64,000 bases of DNA, taken from assembly GCF_002893625.1 (NCBI RefSeq), contig NZ_PKMZ01000001.1:620001-684000 (forward strand), given 5' to 3'. The notes under the pieces are model-generated. The model was given only the letters and a program-made list of their open reading frames with translations. It was not told the origin of the DNA and did not search any database. How positions within the stretch are numbered: position 1 is the first letter of the stretch; every line of letters starts with the position of its first letter. The translations under genes and the position numbers were made by a program. Positions 55,548 through 62,542 of the stretch are shown here, one piece after another. The DNA comes from Mangrovicella endophytica (GTDB lineage: Bacteria; Pseudomonadota; Alphaproteobacteria; Rhizobiales; Rhizobiaceae).

Positions 55548-56554
55548 GCGCCGTGTCCGAGCGCGCCTCCGAGGCCGCTGCAACGGCGAGCGACCCCTTG
55601 ATCGTCGTGCGCGGACTGACGAAGCATTTCGAGACCGGCGGCAGCCTTTTCTCGAAGGCGCGGCGGCCCATTCGCGCTGTCGAGGCGGTCGATCTGGAGC
55701 TTGCGCCGGGAGAGGTACTCGGCCTCGTCGGCGAATCCGGTTCCGGCAAATCGACGCTCGGGCGCCTCGTGCTGCGCCTCATCGAGCCGACGGCGGGACG
55801 TGTCGACTTTCGCGGACGCGAACTCGGTGAGTTGGGTGCGGCCGAACTGCGCCGCTTTCGCCGGCACATGCAGATGATCTTCCAGGACCCGTTCGCGAGC
55901 CTCAATTCGCGGATGACCGTCGGCGCCGCTCTTCTTGAGCCGCTCGCTCTCCATCGCGGTCTGAAGGGCGGCAAGGCGCGGGAAGCGGCCGTCGACCTCC
56001 TGGAGCAGGTCGGGCTCTCGGGCGATCACATGGCTCGGTATCCCCGCATGTTCTCGGGCGGGCAGCGCCAGCGGATCGCAATCGCACGCGCTCTTGCGGC
56101 CGGCCCTGACTTCATCGTTGCCGACGAGCCGGTGTCCGCACTCGACGTGTCGATCCAGACCGAGATCATCAATCTCCTTCAGGATCTTCAAGCTCGGCTC
56201 GGGCTGACCCTGATGTTCATCAGCCACGACCTCTCGGTGGTCGAGGTGATCTCCGACCGGGTGATGGTGCTCTATCTCGGCCGCGTCATGGAGGTTGCTC
56301 CGACTGAGGCGCTCTACGCCGCGCCGGCCCACCCGTACACGGCGGCGTTGCTCAACGCGGCGCCCGGCATGGGGTCTAACCGGCGCCACATCCTCAAGGG
56401 TGAAATTCCAAGTCCGGCCAACCCGCCCTCCGGCTGCGTCTTCCGCACCCGTTGCCCCTTCGCGATCGACGATTGCGCAAGAATTGTCCCCGAACTGCGC
56501 GTCGTCGGCGCCGGCCATTCGAAAGCTTGTATCCGTGACGACCTCGCGCTCTGA
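55544..56554 (+). CDS. Oligopeptide/dipeptide-type ABC transporter ATPase (DppF-like)
   Basis: 336-residue partner ATPase. Walker A GESGSGKST, Q-loop MIFQDPFASLNSRM, signature FSGGQRQRI, Walker B FIVADEPVSALD and H-loop FISHDL are present. The C-terminal extension again holds the Cys motif (SGCVFRTRCPFAIDDC and a later Cys). ATG 55544 is coupled to the previous gene as ATGA. The epimerase gene starts inside its 3' end. Confidence 0.9.
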   Translation: MSAVSERASEAAATASDPLIVVRGLTKHFETGGSLFSKARRPIRAVEAVDLELAPGEVLGLVGESGSGKSTLGRLVLRLIEPTAGRVDFRGRELGELGAAELRRFRRHMQMIFQDPFASLNSRMTVGAALLEPLALHRGLKGGKAREAAVDLLEQVGLSGDHMARYPRMFSGGQRQRIAIARALAAGPDFIVADEPVSALDVSIQTEIINLLQDLQARLGLTLMFISHDLSVVEVISDRVMVLYLGRVMEVAPTEALYAAPAHPYTAALLNAAPGMGSNRRHILKGEIPSPANPPSGCVFRTRCPFAIDDCARIVPELRVVGAGHSKACIRDDLAL

Positions 56555-57473
56555 GTTCTTCGATCCGGCACGCCCGGTTCTCGTCATTGGCGGGCGCGGC
56601 TTCGTCGGCGCTGAGATCGCACGCGTCCTCCTCGACGCCGGCCTCTCCGTCCACCTCTTCGGTCCGCCGATGGAGGGCGATCGTCTCGCAGGTCTTGAGG
56701 GCCGCTTCACAGAGACGATCGGTTCGGTTGAGGACCTCGCCGCGATCGAGGCCGCACTCGAGGCATCGGGTGCAGGCGCCGTTGTGACCACTGCGGCCTT
56801 CTCTGCGGGCAACACGGGGTTGATGCGCGGTGGCGACGCAGATGCCGGCCGGGCGATGGCGATCAATGTCGAAGGCATGCGGTTGACGTTCGAGGCGGCG
56901 CGTCGCCACGGTATCGCGCGCGTCGTCTGGGCAGGCTCGACCGTCGTCTACGGCAGCGCCGATCTCTACGGCAGCAAGCCGGTGAGCGAGACCGACCAGC
57001 GCCGTCCGACGACCTTCTACGGTCTGACGAAGGTGCTCGGTGAGGACATCGCGCAATACTACCGCGACCGCTACGGCATGGACGTCGTCGGCCTGCGGAT
57101 GTCGCTGCTGCTCGGCCCCGGCCTCTGGTACCAGGGCGCCGCAAGCGCGATCGCCGGCGTGATCCGCAACGCCGCCGCCGGCCGCACCCACAAGGTGGCT
57201 TTCGGCAACCAGCGGATCGACCTGATGCATGTCGCTGACGTTGCACGCGCGACTCTTCTCGCCCTGCAGCACCCCCGACGGCTCGATGCGACCTACAACA
57301 TCAACGGGTTTACCGCGTCCATGGACGATATCATCGAGCGCGTGACAGCCGCCGTTCCCGGCTATGTCGTGGAACGCGAACATATCGCTTCGGAGCTCAC
57401 CTTTCCGCTGATCAGCGATGCCAGGTTTCGGCCGAGACCGGCTTTGCGCCGTCATTCGGCCTCGACGCGGTGA
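56535..57473 (+). CDS. NAD-dependent epimerase/dehydratase with C-terminal frameshift
   Basis: Extended-SDR protein, 312 residues as read. It has the NAD motif GGRGFVGAEIA near the N-terminus, WAGSTVVYGSADLYG (catalytic Ser/Thr region) and FYGLTKVLGEDIAQYY with the YxxxK Tyr-Lys. The nominal frame ends with an Arg-rich tail (RFRPRPALRRHSASTR). Shifting one base near 57422 gives VSAETGFAPSFGLDAVIAELSG and a stop at 57506-57508 that overlaps the ridA start as ATGA. The intact gene therefore should run 56535-57508, and one base seems missing here. The start is GTG 56535, inside the upstream ATPase gene. Role: probably acts on a sugar acid or related NAD-linked substrate. Confidence 0.75.
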   Translation: MTTSRSEFFDPARPVLVIGGRGFVGAEIARVLLDAGLSVHLFGPPMEGDRLAGLEGRFTETIGSVEDLAAIEAALEASGAGAVVTTAAFSAGNTGLMRGGDADAGRAMAINVEGMRLTFEAARRHGIARVVWAGSTVVYGSADLYGSKPVSETDQRRPTTFYGLTKVLGEDIAQYYRDRYGMDVVGLRMSLLLGPGLWYQGAASAIAGVIRNAAAGRTHKVAFGNQRIDLMHVADVARATLLALQHPRRLDATYNINGFTASMDDIIERVTAAVPGYVVEREHIASELTFPLISDARFRPRPALRRHSASTR

Positions 57474-57504
57474 TCGCGGAGCTTTCCGGAACGGGAGACC
57501 GGCC

Positions 57505-57960
57505 ATGATCGAGCAACGCCTCACAAAGCTCGGCATCGTGCTGCCGCAGGCCGCCGACCCGTCCTTCAACTATGTCCCGGTCAGCCTTCACAACGGCGTC
57601 GCCTATGTCAGCGGGCAGATGCCCAAGGTCGACGGCGAGGTCCGCATCTTCGGCAAGGTCGGTGCCGAAGTTGATCTCGAGACCGCCCGCGGAGAAGCCC
57701 GGATCTGCATTCTGCAAGGCCTCGCCTGCCTGAAGGCCGAACTCGGCGATCTCGATCGCGTCACGCGCATTCTCAAGATCAACGGCTACGTCGCCTCGGC
57801 TCCCGGCTTCAACGGCCAGCCCAAGGTGCTCGATGCGGCGTCCGATCTCCTGGGGGAGATTTTCGGCGAGAAAGGTCGGCATGCGAGGGCTGCGGTCGGC
57901 GTTGCCGAGCTGCCGCGCAACGCCGCGGTCGAGATCGAGATGACGGTCGCGTTCGCCTGA
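57505..57960 (+). CDS. RidA/YjgF-family protein
   Basis: 151-residue RidA-like protein of the longer subgroup (LGIVLPQAADPSFNYVPVSLHNGVAYVSGQMPKVDG, GEARICILQGLACLKAELGDLDRV, HARAAVGVAELPRNAAVEIEMTVAFA). The Arg that binds carboxylates in true RidA (HARAAVG) and the terminal Glu are present, so enamine/imine deaminase activity is plausible. Its start is coupled to the intended end of the epimerase gene. Presence of RidA suggests that an amino compound is processed here. Confidence 0.85.
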   Translation: MIEQRLTKLGIVLPQAADPSFNYVPVSLHNGVAYVSGQMPKVDGEVRIFGKVGAEVDLETARGEARICILQGLACLKAELGDLDRVTRILKINGYVASAPGFNGQPKVLDAASDLLGEIFGEKGRHARAAVGVAELPRNAAVEIEMTVAFA

Positions 57961-58080
57961 CGCGGGCCGAATGAGGGGCGCTCGCGGGCGCATCCTTCCA
58001 TGGACGATCCGGAGGCCTGTTCCGGAACGCATGTGCGACAGCACGCGTGAATGACAGGTGGGAAGAAAGGGGTTCAGTCG

Positions 58081-59682
58081 ATGTTCTACAGACCTATGCT
58101 CCACCGCGGCAAAGCCATGCGGGCCACTCTTGCCGCAGCGAGCGCGCTCGCCTTCGTCTACGCCGCACCGGCATTCGGCAAGGATGTCGGCCTCTACGGC
58201 CCCGTTGCCGAAAACCCGGTCATGGGCGGGCGTCTCAACATGGGTCTTCTCGTCGAGCCGCCCGGCCTCGACCCATTCCATCAGGCCGCGGACGCCCGCA
58301 TCCGTGTCACCGTCCTCATGTATCAGGGCCTCTTCTACGAATCGCCGGAGGGCCGGGCTGAACCCTTGCTCGCCGAGAGCTACGAGGTCTCCGACGACGG
58401 GCTGACATACACGATCAAGCTGCGTCAGGGCGTCGTCTTCCACACCGGCAAGGAGATGACGGCCGAGGACGTCGCCTACAGCTACAACTACATCCGCGAC
58501 CCTAAGAACGGCTCGCCTGGCGCCGGCGATTTCGCCACCGTCAAGAGCGTCGAAGTCGTCGACCCCTCGACGGTGCGCTTCTCGCTCAGCGTGCCGAATG
58601 CGGCGCTGCCGATGGCCCTCGGCAACAAGTACGGCGCGGTCGTGCCAGCTGGTACGTTCGACGACGAGAACGCCCGCAATCTGATGAACGTGCAGAGCTT
58701 CGGCACCGGCCCGTTCAAGCTCGTGGAGTTCACGCCGAACTCTCACATCGTCCTCGACAAGAACGAGGACTATTGGGACAAGGGCATGCCGTATCTCGAC
58801 GGCATCGACTTCGCGATTTTGCCCAACAGCGCGTCGATGCTGGTCGCATTGCAGAACCAGCGGATCGATCTCGTCGCGCTCGCGCGGCCGCAGGACGTCA
58901 AGCAGGTCGAGGGCGTCGCAGGGCTCTCGATCGAGCGCTGGCCTTCGCTCGGACAGGCATCGATCGATCTCGGGGCAGAGACCAAGCCGCTGGATGACGT
59001 CAGAGTTCGTCAGGCGATCTCGCTGGCTGTCGATAAGAAGCAGATCATGCAGGCCTCGGTCGGCGACTACGGCACCGTGCTCGGCACGGTTCCCGCCGGC
59101 TTGCAGGAGCATTGGGGCCTGGCGCTCGACAAGGTGCCGATGCAGGGTCCGAATATCGAAAAGGCCAAGGCGCTGCTCGCGGAGGCCGGCCATCCCGACG
59201 GCTTCACGCTGAAGCTGACCACCATCAACGGCTACGACTGGATGGATCCGGCGGCGGTGACGCTGCGCCAGCAGCTCGGCGCGATCGGCATCACACTCGA
59301 CATCCAGAAGGTCGATCTCGGGGTCTGGATCAACAGTTTCAGGTCAAGCCAGATGGGCTTCACCTTCAACGACTGGGCAACCCAGCCCGATCCCAACCTT
59401 CTCTTTTATCGCCACTTCCACAGGAAGCCCGACGGCGCTGACTTCCGGAACTGGGCGAACGACGAGGCGAGCGCGTTGCTGGACTCAGGGCGTGCGGAGG
59501 CGGATCCGGCCAAGCGGCGTGAAATCTACGACAAGTTCCAGACGATCCTCGCCGATACGGCGCCGACGATCATGCTGTTCTCGCCCGACCACATCACGGT
59601 TCGGGGCGAGAAGGTGCAGAACTACGTCCAGCATCCGACCGGCTGGTACTACGGACTCGCCCGCACGTATCTGAGCGAGTGA
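58081..59682 (+). CDS. Peptide/opine-type ABC transporter substrate-binding protein
   Basis: 533-residue family 5 binding protein. A signal peptide follows a basic N-terminus (ATLAAASALAFVYAAPAFG). Family blocks include GGRLNMGLLVEPPGLDPFHQA, SYEVSDDGLTYTIKLRQGVVFHTGKEMTAEDVAYSYNYI, VQSFGTGPFKLVEF and DDVRVRQAISLAVDKKQIMQ. ATG 58081 follows AAAGGGG; the frame is open 10 codons further. It is followed by a strong hairpin before the permeases. The ligand may be a peptide, opine, or a sugar-acid compound. Confidence 0.9.
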   Translation: MFYRPMLHRGKAMRATLAAASALAFVYAAPAFGKDVGLYGPVAENPVMGGRLNMGLLVEPPGLDPFHQAADARIRVTVLMYQGLFYESPEGRAEPLLAESYEVSDDGLTYTIKLRQGVVFHTGKEMTAEDVAYSYNYIRDPKNGSPGAGDFATVKSVEVVDPSTVRFSLSVPNAALPMALGNKYGAVVPAGTFDDENARNLMNVQSFGTGPFKLVEFTPNSHIVLDKNEDYWDKGMPYLDGIDFAILPNSASMLVALQNQRIDLVALARPQDVKQVEGVAGLSIERWPSLGQASIDLGAETKPLDDVRVRQAISLAVDKKQIMQASVGDYGTVLGTVPAGLQEHWGLALDKVPMQGPNIEKAKALLAEAGHPDGFTLKLTTINGYDWMDPAAVTLRQQLGAIGITLDIQKVDLGVWINSFRSSQMGFTFNDWATQPDPNLLFYRHFHRKPDGADFRNWANDEASALLDSGRAEADPAKRREIYDKFQTILADTAPTIMLFSPDHITVRGEKVQNYVQHPTGWYYGLARTYLSE

Positions 59683-59708
59683 CCGCCTAAGCTCTCCGAG
59701 CGCATAAC

Positions 59709-59742
59709 GCGTCGGGCGGCCGGTGGCCGGCCGTCCCGACGC
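59709..59742 (+). other. Strong stem-loop between binding protein and permease genes
   Basis: A 15-bp stem with one bulged base (left arm GCGTCGGGCGGCCGG at 59709-59723, loop TGG, right arm 59727-59742) lies 26 bp after the binding-protein stop. It probably blocks 3' decay so that the binding protein is made in excess over the permeases. Confidence 0.6.
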
Positions 59743-59767
59743 TTCCGATCCTCCGAGGAAGCCGCTT

Positions 59768-60712
59768 ATGGGCGCATATCTGATCAAGAGACTGGGCGTC
59801 TCGTTGCTGACGGCTCTCGTCGCCTCCATGCTCGTGTTCATGCTCATGCGCCTCGTGCCCGGCGACGTCGTGGCGCAGATGATGGGACAGGCAGGCGGCG
59901 AGCAGGCCGCGGGCACGATGCGGCAGTTCTTCGGGCTCGATCAGCCGGCCTACCTGCAATACGCGTCCTGGCTCGGCCGCGTGGTGCAGGGGGACCTCGG
60001 CAACAGTTGGACACGCGGACTGCCGGTGACCATGCTGATCTGGCAGGCGTTTCTGGTCACGCTCGAGGTCGCGCTGCTGACGCTGTTCGTCGCAACCGTC
60101 ATCGGCGTGCCGCTCGGCATCCTCGCAGGCATCTTCGAGAACCGCTGGATCGACAATGTCGTGCAGGGCTTCAACGTGCTCGGCCTTTCGGCACCGGTGT
60201 TCTGGGTCGGGCTGATGCTTCTCGTCGGCATCTCCTCGCTATTTGCTTGGTCGCCGCCGCTGCGCTACGTCGCCCCGTCGCGCTCGCTCGCCGACAATCT
60301 CTCGATCCTGGCGCTCCCGGTTGCCAGCCTGGCGCTTCTCCAGGTCGCCGCCTACTCGCAGTTCGTCCGCCAGAACGTCGTCTCGGCGCTGCATCAGGAA
60401 TACGTGCGCACCGCGGTCGCCAAGGGCGTCCCGGTGCGCACCATTTTCTTCAAGCACATCCTGCGCAACGTCCTCATCCCCATCATCACCTTCATGGGGC
60501 TGATCCTCATCCAGATTCTCGGCGGCGTGGTGATCATCGAGTCGCTGTTTGCTCTGCCCGGATTGGGGCGGCTTTTACTCACCGCGATCGAGACCCGCGA
60601 CTATCCGGTGGTGCAAGGCGCGCTCCTCGTCGTCGTTGCGGCGGCGATGGTGGTCAACCTCGTCGTCGACCTGGCCTACCGGCTGATCGATCCGCGCGTG
60701 CGCGTTTCGTGA
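59768..60712 (+). CDS. Peptide-type ABC transporter permease (DppB-like)
   Basis: 314-residue inner-membrane permease. It opens with YLIKRLGVSLLTALVASMLVFMLMRLVPGD, the DppB/GsiC N-terminal signature. The EAA loop is EYVRTAVAKGVPVRTIFFKHILRN, and it ends with YRLIDPRVRVS. Six helices are predicted. ATG 59768 follows GAGGAAG. It forms the pore with the DppC-like protein. Confidence 0.9.
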   Translation: MGAYLIKRLGVSLLTALVASMLVFMLMRLVPGDVVAQMMGQAGGEQAAGTMRQFFGLDQPAYLQYASWLGRVVQGDLGNSWTRGLPVTMLIWQAFLVTLEVALLTLFVATVIGVPLGILAGIFENRWIDNVVQGFNVLGLSAPVFWVGLMLLVGISSLFAWSPPLRYVAPSRSLADNLSILALPVASLALLQVAAYSQFVRQNVVSALHQEYVRTAVAKGVPVRTIFFKHILRNVLIPIITFMGLILIQILGGVVIIESLFALPGLGRLLLTAIETRDYPVVQGALLVVVAAAMVVNLVVDLAYRLIDPRVRVS

Positions 60713-60725
60713 GAAGGATGTCGCG

Positions 60726-61583
60726 ATGAGCGCAGTGTCCCACCCCGCCCAGCCGAAACGTACCGCCGCTGTCGGTCGCATGTTGCGCAGGGAGCCGGGG
60801 CTTTTCATCGGCTCGCTGCTCCTGGGCGCGATCGTCCTCGTTGCCCTGTTCCCAAGCGTATTCTCCAGCGCTTCGCCGTTCACGGTCGACACAGCGGCGT
60901 CGACTCAAGGGCCCTCGGCGGCGCACTGGTTCGGCACCGATGACGTGGGGCGCGATCTCTTTGCCCGCGTCGTTCATGGTACACGCATCACGCTCTCGAT
61001 CTGCGCCGGCTCGTTGCTGATCTCTGCCTTCGTCGGTGGCGCGCTCGGACTTCTCTCCGGCTTCTTCGGGGGTTGGGGCGATCAGGCGCTCGGCCGGCTG
61101 ATCGACGTCCTCCTGTCGTTTCCCCCGATCATTCTCGGCGTCATCATCACGGGAGTTCTCGGGCCGGCGACAGGCAATCTCATCCTGGCGCTGTCGGTGG
61201 TCTATATTCCGGTATTCTTCCGCATTGCGCGGGCGGGGGCGCTCGGCGAGAAGGAGAAGACCTATGTCGAGGCGGCGCGCTCAACCGGCCTGACCGAATG
61301 GGCGGTTCTGTCGCGGCATGTCACGCGCAACGTCATGCCGCTGATTCTGACGCAGTACATGATCCTATTTCCGCTGATCCTGCAGATCCAGGCAGGCCTC
61401 GGTTTCCTCGGTCTGGGCGTTCAGCCGCCGACGCCGGACTGGGGCTCGATTCTCGAGCAGGGCAAGGACTACATCCTCTTCGCCCCGTGGATGTCTGTTT
61501 TCCCGGGGCTCGCAGTCCTCCTGACCTCGCTTGCGCTCATCCTCGTAGGACGTGGACTTCAACGCCGGATCGACCAGCGATGA
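60726..61583 (+). CDS. Peptide-type ABC transporter permease (DppC-like)
   Basis: 285-residue permease with the DppC motif HWFGTDDVGRDLFARVVHGTRITLSI. The EAA loop is TYVEAARSTGLTEWAVLSRHVTRNVMPLI and the C-terminus contains LGLGVQPPTPDWGSILEQGKDYI. It is preceded by AAGGAT and lies 13 bp after the DppB-like gene. Its stop is 11 bp from the stop of the convergent regulator. Confidence 0.92.
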   Translation: MSAVSHPAQPKRTAAVGRMLRREPGLFIGSLLLGAIVLVALFPSVFSSASPFTVDTAASTQGPSAAHWFGTDDVGRDLFARVVHGTRITLSICAGSLLISAFVGGALGLLSGFFGGWGDQALGRLIDVLLSFPPIILGVIITGVLGPATGNLILALSVVYIPVFFRIARAGALGEKEKTYVEAARSTGLTEWAVLSRHVTRNVMPLILTQYMILFPLILQIQAGLGFLGLGVQPPTPDWGSILEQGKDYILFAPWMSVFPGLAVLLTSLALILVGRGLQRRIDQR

Positions 61584-61594
61584 GAGCGGCGCGC

Positions 61595-62317
61595 TCAGCC
61601 GCTGCTGGCGTTCGACAGCGTTCGCAGCAGGTAATCGCGGATCGCCGCACGAGCGGCCGGAGCATCCTTCGCCTTCAAGGCCAGTACGATGCCGAGGTTG
61701 TCGCGATAGGCCGTTTCCCGCACCGCCGAGACGGGCGACGGATGGCCGCCCGGCCGGCCCCAGTTGGCGCGGCGCCGCGACTGGAGGATCTGCTCGAAGA
61801 TCGAGATGATGAAGCGGTTTCGCGACCCGCGGGCGATGGCGAGGTGAAGGCCGTACTTCGCCTCCTTGAAGGCGTTCCAGGTCGCCGCGTTCCGCATGGC
61901 CTCGAGCGCAGCCTCCATGTCGGCGATGTGCTCGGGCAGCGCCCGCTCGATCACGAGGTCGGGGAGGCTCGGCTCGAAAAGAAGCCGGGCCTCGAGGAGT
62001 TCCGTGAGACTGAACTCCTCGCTGGGAGCGACTGGTGCGGCAGCGGCCGGAAGCGTCTCGGACACGAAGGTGCCGCGGCCGACATGGCGCACGATCAGTC
62101 CTTCGTCGACGAGCTGGTTCATGGTCTTGCGCACCGTGTTGCGCGCTGCGTTGAACTGGCTGGACAGCGTGCGCTCGGTGGGGAGGCGGCTTCCGGCCTG
62201 AAAGCTCCCGGCCAGGATCGCAGACTTCAGGTCGCCGTAGATTCTCTGTGCGTTTCGTTCCGAGTTGGCGCGGACGCCCGAAGGGAATGCATCGACCTGA
62301 CTATGTTCGTCGAGCAT
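61595..62317 (-). CDS. GntR-family regulator, FadR/FCD type
   Basis: 240-residue regulator. The N-terminal GntR winged helix is at about 24-88 (RIYGDLKSAILAGSFQAGSRLPTERTLSSQFNAARNTVRKTMNQLVDEGLIVRHVGRGTFV). The C-terminal FCD-like helical domain (LTELLEARLLFEPSLPDLVIERALPEHIADMEAAL, then FHxxxx-type metal or acid pocket residues such as YGLHLAIARGSRN) binds carboxylic acids in relatives. ATG 62317 is taken because the frame upstream has no similarity. It lies between the transporter operon and the divergent ThDP enzyme gene and probably controls both. Confidence 0.85.
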   Translation of the reverse strand: MLDEHSQVDAFPSGVRANSERNAQRIYGDLKSAILAGSFQAGSRLPTERTLSSQFNAARNTVRKTMNQLVDEGLIVRHVGRGTFVSETLPAAAAPVAPSEEFSLTELLEARLLFEPSLPDLVIERALPEHIADMEAALEAMRNAATWNAFKEAKYGLHLAIARGSRNRFIISIFEQILQSRRRANWGRPGGHPSPVSAVRETAYRDNLGIVLALKAKDAPAARAAIRDYLLRTLSNASSG

Positions 62318-62366
62318 GATCGTGGCTCTTTGGCTGGAAGTGAAACGTTTTTGGGCGAGACGGTAT

Positions 62367-62380
62367 GTCTTGATCAATAC
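62367..62380. promoter_or_regulatory. Candidate operator in the GntR / ThDP enzyme gap
   Basis: GTCTTGATCAATAC is a 14-bp near-perfect palindrome around TTGATCAA, 50 bp upstream of the GntR start. FCD-type GntR regulators often bind short palindromes of this kind upstream of their own genes. Confidence 0.4.
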
Positions 62381-62542
62381 ACGGCATTTCCCGCCGCCAC
62401 AAACCCGAATGGGCCGTTTCCCTTCGTGTCTGCACCCGCTTGCAGACGATTGGACGCAATTGATTTGGAATTGGCCTAGGGGCCGAACAGGACGGATCGG
62501 CGTCAGCTCGGGTAAGCGGGCCGTCCCGACGAGGAGAGATCG

